64,000 bases of DNA from Oscillospiraceae bacterium (GTDB lineage: Bacteria; Bacillota; Clostridia; Oscillospirales; Oscillospiraceae): assembly GCA_015067995.1 (NCBI GenBank), contig SVLJ01000007.1:1-64000 (forward strand), written 5' to 3'. Both the position numbers and the translations under genes were made by a program. Shown here piece after piece: positions 25,373 to 34,097 of the stretch (positions are counted from its first letter, which is position 1; each line of letters opens with the position of its first letter). The notes under the pieces were generated by a model. The model had not been told where the DNA came from. It did no database searches and saw nothing but the letters and a program-made list of their open reading frames with translations.

Positions 25373-25850
25373 CCTGCCATACCTCCAACCTTTCTTTCAG
25401 CTTTGCCCGGGCACGGGCTAATCGAGTGGTAACTGCGGATCGGCTCAGCTTCAGCACCTCCGCTGTTTCCTGTACAGACAGTTCCTCATAGTAAAATAGG
25501 TACAAAACCGTACGATATTTTTCCGGCAGCGCCATGACTGCACAAAACAGCTCCCGCTGCTCTTCACGGTCAAATACCGGCTCTGTCTGTTCCACCGCCA
25601 ACTCAGCCATGGAAACTCTCCGCTTCCGCCACGGACTGCGCAGAAGATCACGGCAATGGTTCACCGTCACACGGATCAACCAATACCGCAGAGAGTCGCC
25701 GACTGGGGGAATATCCTGACGGTACAGCTTAATAAATACCTCCTGTACAGCGTCCTCCGCATCCTGAGAATTTCCAAGATGCGACAGAGCAATGCGGTAT
25801 ACCATATCCTGATACTGCTCTGCGGCAGCTGTAAATTCCGCTGTTTCCAT
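25365..25850 (-). CDS. ECF-type RNA polymerase sigma factor
   Basis: 161 aa from ATG 25850 with GAAGGTG 5 bases upstream; a longer frame to 25898 lacks a site. Sigma region 2 is FTAAAEQYQDMVYRIALSHL and NSQDAEDAVQEVFIKLY. Region 4 is LPEKYRTVLYLFYYEELSVQ, ETAEVLKLSRSAVTTRLARA. No region 1 or 3, as in the SigW/SigV-like ECF group. Overlaps the downstream membrane protein gene, probably its negative regulator. Target promoters unknown. Confidence 0.92.
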   Translation of the reverse strand: METAEFTAAAEQYQDMVYRIALSHLGNSQDAEDAVQEVFIKLYRQDIPPVGDSLRYWLIRVTVNHCRDLLRSPWRKRRVSMAELAVEQTEPVFDREEQRELFCAVMALPEKYRTVLYLFYYEELSVQETAEVLKLSRSAVTTRLARARAKLKERLEVWQDE

Positions 25851-25939
25851 ACGTTCACCTTCTTCGGTTTGAATGCATTCACCCTTTAGACGAAACAAAA
25901 TGGGATTTTGTCACAGCTATTTATAAAATTGTAATAGAA

Positions 25940-25965
25940 AAACGCCGCCCGATGGGCGGCGTTTG
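25940..25965 (-). terminator. Terminator after jag
   Basis: AAACGCCGCCC / GGGCGGCGTTT stem (25940-25950 with 25954-25964), GAT loop, then TTTTCTA on the minus strand. Confidence 0.88.
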
Positions 25966-25969
25966 GTGT

Positions 25970-26860
25970 TTACTTCTTTTCCCGGTCGTAGGCTACGATG
26001 ACCCGGCGGCTGGGCTCCACACCGGTGGAATAGGTGGTAACACCGGGAACATCCTGCAGCGCCGTATGGATCACATGTCGCTCATAGGCGTTCATGGGCT
26101 CCAGAGTGACGCTGTGGCGGTACTTGACCACCTTGGCAGCCACCTTGTTGGCCAGATGCTGCAGACTCTTTTCACGGCGGTCACGATAGTTTTCCGCATC
26201 CAGCTGGACGCGGACACGGCTGCCGCTGCCGCGGTTGACAGAGTAGCTGGTCAGCTGCTGCACGGCATCCAGCGTTTCGCCTCTGCGGCCAATGAGAGCA
26301 CCAAGATTGTCACCCACCAGCAGAACCTTGTAGCGGCCCTTCTCAGGCAGGTAAACCTTCACCTCAGCGGTGACGCCCATGTGCTCCAGAAGACCGGTCA
26401 GGAAGCTGCGGATGGCTTGTGCCTTCTCGTCGCTGACTTCTTCGCCGTCATTCTGTAAGGGGGCAGGCTGTACCTTGGGCTTTTCGTCCTTTGGCTTCTC
26501 CTGACGGGGTTTTGCCTGCTTGGGTTCTACAGCCTTCTCCGCTTTGGATTCGGGCTTATTTCCCTGCTTTGGCTTCTCCTCCTTGCGCTCGGGCTTCTTT
26601 TCAGCCTTTGGCTGTTGAGTCTTAGCGCTCTTGCGCTCTTCCTTTGCTGCGGGAGCCATGGGCTTCAGATCGGCAAGAATATCCTCAGTCTCACCGTAGG
26701 TAACACGGATCTTGGCAGGGCAGGCGCCCAGACCCAGAAAACCGGATTTCGCACGCTCCAGGATCTCAACGGACACATCGTCACGGTCAAGACCCAGCTG
26801 TGCAAGGGCTTTCTGGATAGCCTCATCCTCAGTCTTGCCCGTTACTTCAATATAACTCAT
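25970..26860 (-). CDS. jag: Jag / KhpB RNA-binding protein
   Basis: 296 aa. Jag N-terminal domain: YIEVTGKTEDEAIQKALAQL with AKSGFLGLGACPAKIRV. A long charged Lys/Glu/Pro/Gln linker (about residues 75-145) is followed by a KH domain (VGDNLGALIGRRGETLDAVQ) and R3H domain (ENYRDRREKSLQHLANKVAA). In Firmicutes KhpB acts with KhpA in RNA binding and cell elongation. Located in the conserved rpmH-rnpA-yidD-yidC-jag series, 15 bases after yidC. In many relatives mnmE follows; here it does not. Confidence 0.95.
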   Translation of the reverse strand: MSYIEVTGKTEDEAIQKALAQLGLDRDDVSVEILERAKSGFLGLGACPAKIRVTYGETEDILADLKPMAPAAKEERKSAKTQQPKAEKKPERKEEKPKQGNKPESKAEKAVEPKQAKPRQEKPKDEKPKVQPAPLQNDGEEVSDEKAQAIRSFLTGLLEHMGVTAEVKVYLPEKGRYKVLLVGDNLGALIGRRGETLDAVQQLTSYSVNRGSGSRVRVQLDAENYRDRREKSLQHLANKVAAKVVKYRHSVTLEPMNAYERHVIHTALQDVPGVTTYSTGVEPSRRVIVAYDREKK

Positions 26861-26875
26861 TTAACAGCAAGCTCC

Positions 26876-27976
26876 TTATTTATCGTCATAGCGATCTGCC
26901 ACATAGGAACGGCCACGGGCATAGGGACGCTCACCCACACGGCCTGCTTCAGTAGTGGAGATCTTCTTCTTGTTGGCCTTGGCTTCCTGAGCGGCAAGCT
27001 GCTTTTCCTTCAGGGTAAGCTTCTTCTCGCCCTCGGCTGCACGCTTCTCCTGCATCAGACGGCCTTCCTCCTGACGCTTGCGGCGGTCTTCCTCCAGCTT
27101 CTTCTGGCGCTCATCCTCCTCAGCCTCCAGCTTGGCGTTATAGAACTTGCCCATGAAGAATTCCTGAATGATGGAGAACACGCTGTTGGCAATCCAGTAC
27201 ACACCAAGTGCGGCAGGCAGAGTAAAGCCGATCCACAGGGACATGAGAGGCATCATATACAGCATGCTGTTGGAAGAGGGATTGCTGGTCTTCTGACCCA
27301 TCATGGCCACCTTGCTCTGCAGAAGGCTTAGCGCAGCGGAGATAAGGGGAATCAGGAACAGACCAATAGCACCCCAGGTGATGCCGGCCTTCAGCATACC
27401 AAGAGCCTCGGTGGGGATGATTTCCAGATTGATACCAAGGAAGTTGTAATCCACAGACACCCAGCCTTCGTGCTGGCTGATGAACTGAGGGAACTTCTCG
27501 TTGATGACACGGATGATCTCGATCTGCTCATAGCCGGCACTGCTGGTCAGAGTAATACCGGCATTGGAAATTTGTTCCTTGGCAGCTTCCAGCACTGCCT
27601 GTCCGTTGGCCTTGGAACCGAAGTTCATGAAATACACGATGGGCTCACGGATGATGTTATACAGAGCAATGAGGATGGGCAGGGGCAGGAAACTCCACAG
27701 GCAGCCACCCATGGGATTGACACCCTGCTCGGTATAGAACTTCTGCAGTTCTTCCTGCTGCTTTTGGGGATTGTTGGCGTACTTCTTCTGGATCTCCTGG
27801 ATCTGTCCATTCATGCGGTTCATGCGAACCATGCTCTTCTTTGACTTCATCTGGAAGGGCATCATCACCAGCTTCACCACCAAGGTGAACAGGATCAGAG
27901 ACAGGCCGTAGGAATTCGTTACGCTGTAAAACAAACGCAGAAGTGCGGCAAAGGGGTAACAAATGTAATAAAACAC
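26876..27976 (-). CDS. yidC: Membrane protein insertase YidC
   Basis: 366 aa. The YidC core has five membrane segments: YGLSLILFTLVVKLVMMPFQ, then the cytoplasmic coiled hairpin (RMNGQIQEIQKKYANNPQKQ), then NPMGGCLWSFLPLPILIALY and later LGVYWIANSVFSIIQEFF. A Lys/Arg/Glu-rich tail (about residues 280-366) fits ribosome binding. It lacks an obvious lipoprotein signal. Inserts membrane proteins with or without SecYEG. Conserved neighbour of yidD and rnpA. Confidence 0.96.
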   Translation of the reverse strand: MFYYICYPFAALLRLFYSVTNSYGLSLILFTLVVKLVMMPFQMKSKKSMVRMNRMNGQIQEIQKKYANNPQKQQEELQKFYTEQGVNPMGGCLWSFLPLPILIALYNIIREPIVYFMNFGSKANGQAVLEAAKEQISNAGITLTSSAGYEQIEIIRVINEKFPQFISQHEGWVSVDYNFLGINLEIIPTEALGMLKAGITWGAIGLFLIPLISAALSLLQSKVAMMGQKTSNPSSNSMLYMMPLMSLWIGFTLPAALGVYWIANSVFSIIQEFFMGKFYNAKLEAEEDERQKKLEEDRRKRQEEGRLMQEKRAAEGEKKLTLKEKQLAAQEAKANKKKISTTEAGRVGERPYARGRSYVADRYDDK

Positions 27977-28072
27977 TTCGTTTTCCTCCGATTAATAATG
28001 GGTAAACGCGTACCCGCAGGATCATACATTTTCCTGAATGCAGAGACAGGACCCCACGGTAACCGTGCGATC

Positions 28073-28282
28073 CTAAGGAACAGGGTCATAGCCCCCCTTA
28101 TGAAAAGGGTGACAGCGCAGGATTCTTCGGAATGCCAGCCAGCTGCCTTTGATGGCGCCGTATTTTTCCAGTGCCTCCAGTGCATACTGGGAGCAGGTGG
28201 GCGTAAAGCGGCAGCAGGGAGGACGATAGGGAGAAATGGCCACTCGATAAAATCGGACCAGAGCCATCAGAACCCGTTTCAT
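28073..28282 (-). CDS. yidD: Membrane protein insertion efficiency factor YidD
   Basis: 69 aa, with the whole family signature: [20 protein letters not shown] then [20 protein letters not shown] then [18 protein letters not shown]. Conserved Cys residues are present. It overlaps the rnpA end by 4 bases, the normal operon arrangement. Acts at the inner face of the membrane, aiding YidC. Confidence 0.96.
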   Translation of the reverse strand: MKRVLMALVRFYRVAISPYRPPCCRFTPTCSQYALEALEKYGAIKGSWLAFRRILRCHPFHKGGYDPVP

Positions 28283-28623
28283 ATGCCCTCCTTCAGAAGC
28301 GAAAGCTTCTCGGCAAGGCGTACATACGTGTCCATCAGTTCGGAAAAGGGCGCACTAACCGTCCTGGTGCGTGCCACCAGGATGATATCGTAGCCTGTTT
28401 TCAGCCTGTCCGCATTCAGACGGCTTACTTCCCGCAGACGACGGCGTGCCTTGTTTCTTGTGACAGCATTGCCCAGCTTCACAGAGGACACATAACCGAA
28501 GCGGTTGCGGCCCAGATGATTCTTCCTACAGTAGATCACCATGTTGCGGTCCACGGCAGAAGCACCTTTCTGGTACAGGCGGCGAAACTCATAATTCTCT
28601 TTCAGTGTCACCGCTCGTTTCAT
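28279..28623 (-). CDS. rnpA: Ribonuclease P protein component
   Basis: 114 aa, normal length. [20 protein letters not shown] at the start and the RNR motif [20 protein letters not shown] (about residues 50-69) are diagnostic. It binds RNase P RNA for tRNA 5' maturation. It sits between rpmH and yidD, with the usual order. Confidence 0.96.
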   Translation of the reverse strand: MKRAVTLKENYEFRRLYQKGASAVDRNMVIYCRKNHLGRNRFGYVSSVKLGNAVTRNKARRRLREVSRLNADRLKTGYDIILVARTRTVSAPFSELMDTYVRLAEKLSLLKEGI

Positions 28624-28762
28624 GTACTCCCAGCTTTCCGTTTTTATCTTTGAACAGGGTATTTATGATAGAAACTCTACAAGGGACGGAGGAATCTCTG
28701 CGAATCCCTGCCGTCCCTGACAGATCTGTTCAAAGTGTCTCCCGCACGCTTAGTCTTCCTGA

Positions 28763-28903
28763 TCAGTAGGACAGACGAGCGCGACCCTTGGCGCGGCGGC
28801 GAGCCAGAACCTTGCGGCCATTGGCGGTGGACATTCTCTTGCGGAAGCCGTGAACCTTCTGTCCGTGCAGCTTCTTGGGCTGATAGGTACGCTTGGTAGC
28901 CAT
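28763..28903 (-). CDS. rpmH: Ribosomal protein L34
   Basis: 46 aa from ATG 28903, with AGGAGG about 9 bases upstream. Starts [20 protein letters not shown] and ends [32 protein letters not shown] is the invariant core. Two residues longer than the 44-aa B. subtilis form at the N-terminus. First gene of the leftward origin-side operon, with a perfect promoter at 29016-29044. Confidence 0.97.
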   Translation of the reverse strand: MATKRTYQPKKLHGQKVHGFRKRMSTANGRKVLARRRAKGRARLSY

Positions 28904-29015
28904 ATTGGAAACACCTCCTGTTAATAATCCGGCCGCCTGAATGCCGACGGCACTGCCCGACGGAGCGATGCTCCGCGGCGAACTTTATCAGGCGCCATTT
29001 GATGACGCAACGTTT

Positions 29016-29044
29016 AGTATACATAAGAAATGGAAAAGTGTCAA
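29016..29044 (-). promoter_or_regulatory. rpmH promoter
   Basis: Minus-strand TTGACA (complement 29039-29044), 17-base spacer, TATACT (complement 29016-29021). Confidence 0.85.
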
Positions 29045-29220
29045 TAAAAACTTAAAAAATCCGCTGAAATTTCATGAAAACAGCCTGTTTTGTGCAGAAA
29101 TTTTTCTGAAACACAAAATATTGTATTTTCGTAGCTGTTTTGATCAAAACACAGCTATGTTCTGCGGAAAATATCGCCGAATTTTCTACATTATGACAGT
29201 TCTTATTATTAGAATATGTG

Positions 29221-29249
29221 TTGTACTTTTTGTGGATTTCTGGTATAAT
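29221..29249 (+). promoter_or_regulatory. dnaA promoter with a DnaA-box-like spacer
   Basis: TTGTAC at 29221-29226, 17-base spacer, TATAAT at 29244-29249. TGTGGATTT within the spacer (29231-29239) resembles a DnaA box on the minus strand, which would give autorepression. Confidence 0.75.
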
Positions 29250-29296
29250 ATATTAAATTGGTATATTTTGTGATTTTACACAAGGAGGGGTGTTTT

Positions 29297-30619
29297 TTGA
29301 ATTCCGTAGCAGATATCTGGAACAATGTTCTGATTCAGCTGAAACGTGATCTTTCCGAAACCACCATCAAAACCTGGTTCGACGAGCTGGAAGCAGTGGA
29401 TCTCCGGGATGGTACACTCTATCTGCATTGTTCCAACGATTTTAAGACCGGTTATATCCGGAATCTGTTTATGAAAAACATACAGTCCTCCCTGAGGGAT
29501 CTGTTTTCCACAGATATTGCCGTGAAGATTCTCAACGATGAGGAGTATCACACTTTTGGCGGAGGTGAATCCGCTGCCAAGAGCTTTGGAGAAGGCAATG
29601 ATGAGCTGACCTTTGAGTCCTTCGTGGTGGGCCCGGAAAATAAACTGGCATATGCCGCCGCTGTTTCCGTGGCGGAAAATCCGGCCAGAAGCTATAACCC
29701 GCTGTTTATCTACGGCGATTCCGGTCTGGGCAAGACGCATCTTATTTACGCCATCGCAAATGTGATCCGAAAGCGGGATAAGTCCGCAAAGATCGCTTAC
29801 GTTAAAGGTGATGACCTCACCAACGAGTTGGTGGCGGCCATTCAGGCAGGCCCTTCCAAAACAGCGGAAATGCGGGAAAAATACCGTCAGGCAACGCTGC
29901 TTCTGGTGGATGACGTACAATTCATTGCCGGTAAAAAGCAGACGCAGGAAGAGTTCTTCCATACATTCAACACCTTGTATGAGTCCGGACGCCAGATCGT
30001 ACTGACATCCGACCGGCCGCCCTCTGAAATGATGCAGCTGGAGGATCGTTTGCAGACCCGTTTTGAGTGGGGACTGCTGGTAGACGTGGCACCGCCGGAA
30101 TTTGAAACAAGACTTGCCATCGTTAAGAGCAAATCCGCATTGCTGGGATTGGATCTGCCGGACAAAATTGCCGCTTATATTGCAGAGAATGTCACAGCCA
30201 ACGTACGTCAGCTGGAAGGTACCGTCAATAAGATCAAGGCATACAAGGAGCTGCTGGGCGACGAGGTAGATGAGGACACTGTCATGCGTGCCATCCGGGA
30301 TATGCTCAAGCGCAGCAACGAATACGTCCCCTCTCCCGGCGTCATTATCGATTATATCTGCAAATATTATAATCTGGACGAAGCAGCCATCCGCGGCCCT
30401 CAGCGCCGCCGGGACATGACCCAGGCGCGGCAGGTGGCCATGTACCTGATTCGTTCTATGACCAACCTTTCTCTGGACGACATCGGCAGAGAATTCGGAA
30501 ACCGCGATCACACCACGGTTCTCCATTCTCTGGATAAGGTAGAAGCACAGATGAAGACTGACAAGGCTTTTGCAGAGACCATCAAGGAAATCAAAACCAA
30601 CATCAATTCCAAGCGCTGA
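29297..30619 (+). CDS. dnaA: Chromosomal replication initiator DnaA
   Basis: 440 aa from TTG 29297, which has AAGGAGGGG 6 bases upstream; an ATG at 29258 is in frame but has no such site. N-terminal domain I (DIWNNVLIQLKRDLSETTIK TWF), then the AAA+ core with NPLFIYGDSGLGKTHLIYAI (Walker A), LLLVDDVQFIAGK (Walker B) and LTSDRPPSEM. C-terminal domain IV has the signature REFGNRDHTTVLHSLDKVE. Initiates replication at oriC. Confidence 0.98.
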   Translation: MNSVADIWNNVLIQLKRDLSETTIKTWFDELEAVDLRDGTLYLHCSNDFKTGYIRNLFMKNIQSSLRDLFSTDIAVKILNDEEYHTFGGGESAAKSFGEGNDELTFESFVVGPENKLAYAAAVSVAENPARSYNPLFIYGDSGLGKTHLIYAIANVIRKRDKSAKIAYVKGDDLTNELVAAIQAGPSKTAEMREKYRQATLLLVDDVQFIAGKKQTQEEFFHTFNTLYESGRQIVLTSDRPPSEMMQLEDRLQTRFEWGLLVDVAPPEFETRLAIVKSKSALLGLDLPDKIAAYIAENVTANVRQLEGTVNKIKAYKELLGDEVDEDTVMRAIRDMLKRSNEYVPSPGVIIDYICKYYNLDEAAIRGPQRRRDMTQARQVAMYLIRSMTNLSLDDIGREFGNRDHTTVLHSLDKVEAQMKTDKAFAETIKEIKTNINSKR

Positions 30620-30856
30620 CTTTTCCCCGCTTTCCTGTGGAAAAGGAAAACAAAAGGGTGGATAAATTTTAAAAACAGCGAGAGTAAAAAAAAGTTGTTC
30701 TTTTTCCACGAAAGCTGTGGAATCGGAATCCGCTGCGGCACAAGGTATTACGTGGGATTTCCACAAAAAAATGCTCTACTGCCCCTGATTCTAACATAAA
30801 TATATTTATTTTCTTTTTAATATACATCTATCCTGAAAAAAGAGAGGATACGGACT
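30620..30856. other. oriC: Probable oriC: DnaA-box cluster and AT-rich unwinding region
   Basis: Between dnaA and dnaN. Box-like sites near consensus TTATCCACA: TTTTCCACA (complement 30636-30644), TTATCCACC (complement 30657-30665), TTTTCCACG (30702-30710), ATTTCCACA (30757-30765), plus GCTGTGG at 30714-30720. They are followed by an AT-rich stretch (about 30790-30830) suited to duplex opening. The location matches known Firmicutes origins. DnaA binding is not shown by sequence alone. Confidence 0.75.
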
Positions 30857-31972
30857 ATGATGAAATTTTCCTGCGAGAAGGCGCTTTTACAGAACGCCAT
30901 CAATATTGCTTCCCGTACGGTGGCTCAGAAGAGCTCGATCCCCGCTTTGGAAGGCCTGCTGCTGCAGGCCGGCAGTGATCTGACTATTTCAGGCTACAAC
31001 ATGCAGACCGGTATCCGCACCACCATTTCTGCCGATGTGGTGGAGGGCGGTGAGCTGGTGCTGAATGCCCGTCTGTTTGGTGATATTATCCGCAAGATGC
31101 CCGATGATGTGGTAGTATTCAGCGCAGATGCCAGAAATATGGTGCATCTGAGCTGTGGAGACGCCGACTTTGATATTCTGGGTCTGTCTGCCACAGATTA
31201 TCCCGAGCTGCCAGTTGTGGAGGACGATTACGGCGTGGCTATCCAGCAGAAGGTCCTGCGCAGCATGATTGAGCAGACCTCCTTTGCTGTTTCCACCAAC
31301 GAAAGCCGTCCTGTTCATACCGGCGCTCTGTTTGAGATCGCCGACAGCGGACTGACCATGGTGGCGGTGGACGGTTTCCGTCTTGCTTACCGGAAAGAGC
31401 CTCTGGAGCGGATCGAGGGCGGCGCATTTACCTTTGTGGCACCCGGCGGCGCTCTTAATGAGGTACAGAAGATCTGTGAAGAGACGGACGATCTGGCGGA
31501 AGTGACTCTGGGCCGCCGTCACATTCTCTTCACTGTGGGCGATACACAGCTGATATGCCGCCGTCTGGAAGGTGAATTTCTGGATTATAGAAATGCCATT
31601 CCCAGAAAGAATCCCATTGCCGTTGTGGCAGACACCAAGGCGCTGATCAACAGCATCGACCGCGTTTCCGTAGTGATCAGCGATAAGCTGAAGAGCCCCG
31701 TCCGCTGCATTTTTGATCATGATAAGGTGATGCTTTCCGCCAAGACCGGCAATGGTGAGGCGAAGGACGTCTGCCGCATCATGGGTGACGGCAACGGTCT
31801 GGAAATCGGCTTTAACAATCGCTATCTCATTGACGCTCTGCGCTATGCACCTGCCGATGCTGTGCGCATTGAGCTGAATACCGGCGTTTCTCCCGCTATC
31901 ATCGTGCCTGTGGACGGTCAGGATAACTTCCTGTACATGGTGCTTCCGGTGCGTCTGAAGGCCAGCGAGTAA
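30857..31972 (+). CDS. dnaN: DNA polymerase III beta subunit (sliding clamp)
   Basis: 371 aa, normal. The N-terminal domain starts [20 protein letters not shown], and domain patterns [40 protein letters not shown] and the C-terminal [15 protein letters not shown] are those of the clamp. It tethers replicative polymerase to DNA. Second gene after dnaA with the oriC-like gap between. Confidence 0.98.
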   Translation: MMKFSCEKALLQNAINIASRTVAQKSSIPALEGLLLQAGSDLTISGYNMQTGIRTTISADVVEGGELVLNARLFGDIIRKMPDDVVVFSADARNMVHLSCGDADFDILGLSATDYPELPVVEDDYGVAIQQKVLRSMIEQTSFAVSTNESRPVHTGALFEIADSGLTMVAVDGFRLAYRKEPLERIEGGAFTFVAPGGALNEVQKICEETDDLAEVTLGRRHILFTVGDTQLICRRLEGEFLDYRNAIPRKNPIAVVADTKALINSIDRVSVVISDKLKSPVRCIFDHDKVMLSAKTGNGEAKDVCRIMGDGNGLEIGFNNRYLIDALRYAPADAVRIELNTGVSPAIIVPVDGQDNFLYMVLPVRLKASE

Positions 31973-31982
31973 GGGAGGCAGC

Positions 31983-32198
31983 ATGAAGACCATTACCATT
32001 CATACAGAATTTATCAAGCTGCAGGATCTTCTGAAGTATGCCAATTTAGTGGAGACTGGCGGCATGGCCAAGGAGTGCGTTCAGGGCGGTGAAGTGGCCG
32101 TCAACGGTGAAGTGTGCACCATGCGCGGAAAGAAGATTCGTCCCGGCGACGTGGTTTTGTTTGACGGGCAGGCGCTGACAGTAGCCTATGCAGATTAA
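31983..32198 (+). CDS. yaaA: S4 domain RNA-binding protein YaaA / RlbA-like
   Basis: 71 aa, one S4 RNA-binding domain: [20 protein letters not shown] then [20 protein letters not shown]. Always between dnaN and recF in Firmicutes. It overlaps recF by 11 bases. Function in ribosome assembly is suspected in B. subtilis. Confidence 0.93.
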   Translation: MKTITIHTEFIKLQDLLKYANLVETGGMAKECVQGGEVAVNGEVCTMRGKKIRPGDVVLFDGQALTVAYAD

Positions 32199-33291
32199 CG
32201 GACTGCACCTGCAGGATTTTCGTAACTATACTGTTCAATCTCTGTCATTTGATTCCGGTTGTAATGTGATTTTCGGCGAAAATGCTGAGGGAAAGACAAA
32301 TCTGCTGGAAGCCATCGTATACCTTTCTTGCGGAAGATCGCCCCGGGCAAGAACAGACCGGGAACTGATCCGCTTTGATGCCGATGGTGCCCGGATTATG
32401 GGTGAGATCCAATCCCGTCAGCGGGATTTTCGTGTGGATATTACTCTGCAGCGCGGACAGCGCCGGAAAATGACTGTCAACGGTGTTACTGCCAAAAATG
32501 CCGCTGCCCTCAGCGACGTGTTTCAGACAGTGTTTTTCTGTCCCGATGACCTGTATCTGATCCGGGAAGGCGCTGCCGCAAGACGAAAGTTTCTGGATAT
32601 TGCTCTGTGCCAGCTGCGGCCCAGATATGTTATGGTGCTCAATGAGTACAACAAGGCGTATGAGCATAAGACCCGTATTCTTCGTGACAGCGAGGAGTAT
32701 CCGGATCTCCTGACCATGCTGCCGGAATTCAGTGAGCGGTTGGTGCAGTGCGGTGCCATTCTCATCCATTACCGGGCCAGATATGTGCAGCGGCTTGCGG
32801 AATATGCCGTCGCCAACCATGCGGAATGCTCCGGAGGAAAGGAGCATCTTGACATCAGATATCAGACGGTGTCCTCTGTGACAGATATCATGGCAGAAAT
32901 ACCGGAGCTGGAGGAACAGCTGCGCAGACACATGGCAGACCACCGGGAAGCGGAGATTGCCAGTAGGCTGTGTCTCTCCGGTCCGCACAAGGATGATCTC
33001 AACGTTGCCATCAACGGGCGTGAGGCAAAGACCTACTCATCACAGGGGCAAACCCGGACTGCCGCTCTGGCCATCAAGCTGGCGGAACGTGAAATTCTGA
33101 AAAATACCACTGGAGAATATCCCATCTTGCTGCTGGACGATGTACTCAGTGAGCTGGATCCTAAGCGGCAGGAATTTGTTCTAAACCGCATTTCCGGTGG
33201 TCAGGTATTTATTACCTGCTGCGAGGATGATCGTCTGGCAGAGCTGCTGAACGGAAAAGTGTTTCACGTAAAGCAGGGAACTGTGGAGTGA
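32188..33291 (+). CDS. recF: DNA replication and repair protein RecF
   Basis: 367 aa, normal. [19 protein letters not shown], Walker [15 protein letters not shown] (about residues 30-43), ABC-type signature [17 protein letters not shown] and Walker [15 protein letters not shown]. RecF loads RecA at gaps. Its last codons include TGTTTCACGTAAAGCA (33260-33275), a parS site with two mismatches. Confidence 0.97.
   Translation: MQINGLHLQDFRNYTVQSLSFDSGCNVIFGENAEGKTNLLEAIVYLSCGRSPRARTDRELIRFDADGARIMGEIQSRQRDFRVDITLQRGQRRKMTVNGVTAKNAAALSDVFQTVFFCPDDLYLIREGAAARRKFLDIALCQLRPRYVMVLNEYNKAYEHKTRILRDSEEYPDLLTMLPEFSERLVQCGAILIHYRARYVQRLAEYAVANHAECSGGKEHLDIRYQTVSSVTDIMAEIPELEEQLRRHMADHREAEIASRLCLSGPHKDDLNVAINGREAKTYSSQGQTRTAALAIKLAEREILKNTTGEYPILLLDDVLSELDPKRQEFVLNRISGGQVFITCCEDDRLAELLNGKVFHVKQGTVE
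33260..33275. other. Degenerate parS-like 16-mer inside recF
   Basis: TGTTTCACGTAAAGCA matches parS (TGTTTCACGTGAAACA) at 14 of 16 positions. It lies in coding sequence (VFHVKQ), so it may be chance or a weak Spo0J site near oriC. Confidence 0.35.
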
Positions 33292-33334
33292 TGTTTTAAC
33301 TGCGCTGCAAAGCAGCGGGAAAAGGAGGAACTGT

Positions 33335-33748
33335 ATGGAAGCGATCCAGTTTATTTGGAAAGACCGTAAGCGTATTTTGGGCATGCCCATTACATTTACC
33401 CGCTATCGCCTCAGTGAGGACCGTCTTTTCTGTGAAAAGGGATTTCTGAATATCACACAAGAAGAAGTGCTTTTGTACCGCGTGCGGGATCTGGAACTGA
33501 AAATGTCCCTTGGACAGCGGCTGTTCGGCGTGGGTACCATCTGCGTCCATTCCTCCGACAAGACATTGCCGCATCTGGATCTGATCAATGTGAAAAAGCC
33601 GCGTGAGGTAAAGGAAACGCTTCATCAGTATGTGGAGCAGGCAAAGGATCAGCGCCGGATGCGCACCATGGAGATTATGGGGCAGAACGGTACGGAAATG
33701 GATGCCTGTGATGACGATCTGCTGGACGATCTCGACAGTGAGCATTAA
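33335..33748 (+). CDS. PH domain-containing protein (bPH_2, YdbS/YdbT-like)
   Basis: 137 aa. AIQFIWKDRKRILGMPITFT then YRLSEDRLFCEKGFLNITQE, VLLYRVRDLELKMSLGQRLF and GVGTICVHSSDKTLPHLDLI show the bacterial PH fold. It ends in an acidic tail. It is common at this place near recF/gyrB in Clostridia. Exact role unknown; no membrane segment. Confidence 0.82.
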   Translation: MEAIQFIWKDRKRILGMPITFTRYRLSEDRLFCEKGFLNITQEEVLLYRVRDLELKMSLGQRLFGVGTICVHSSDKTLPHLDLINVKKPREVKETLHQYVEQAKDQRRMRTMEIMGQNGTEMDACDDDLLDDLDSEH

Positions 33749-33753
33749 AAATT

Positions 33754-34020
33754 ATGTATCTTCGTATCGGACAGACCGAGATCATACCGAAAAGGCGCAT
33801 CATCGGTATCTTTGATCTCGACAAGGTATGCTATAATCGCCGGTCACAGGAGTTTCTGAGCCGGGCGGAATCAGAGGGAGTCGTGCTGGACGTTTCCGGC
33901 GATATTCCCAAATCTTTTGTGGTATGCGATCACCCTTATCACCCCCAGATCGTATATCTTTCACAGTTCAATACAGCAACGCTGCAAAAACGCGGCGAAT
34001 CCGATAAGCCGGAGTTCTGA
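33754..34020 (+). CDS. remB: RemB / extracellular matrix regulator-like protein (DUF370)
   Basis: 88 aa. MYLRIGQTEIIPKRRIIGIF and DLDKVCYNRRSQEFLSRAES are the DUF370 signature (YaaB/RemB group). In B. subtilis the gene lies between recF and gyrB as here. It is a DNA-binding-type regulator of matrix genes there. No strong ribosome site, so it may depend on coupling to the preceding gene, 5 bases away. Confidence 0.9.
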   Translation: MYLRIGQTEIIPKRRIIGIFDLDKVCYNRRSQEFLSRAESEGVVLDVSGDIPKSFVVCDHPYHPQIVYLSQFNTATLQKRGESDKPEF

Positions 34021-34097
34021 GTACCGGCAAAACCCAGGAGCAGAGGAACGGATCCGGATGATCTGTCCCGCAAGCCTGACAGAAGGGAGAACCATTC

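Larger units (their letters stand above)
28904..29296. other. rpmH-dnaA intergenic region
   Basis: About 390 bases of AT-rich sequence between divergent rpmH and dnaA operons. It holds their two promoters, a 16-bp perfect palindrome TGTTTTGATCAAAACA (29136-29151) within a longer imperfect repeat, and a DnaA-box-like TGTGGATTT inside the dnaA promoter spacer. No gene. May contain part of the origin. Confidence 0.7.
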
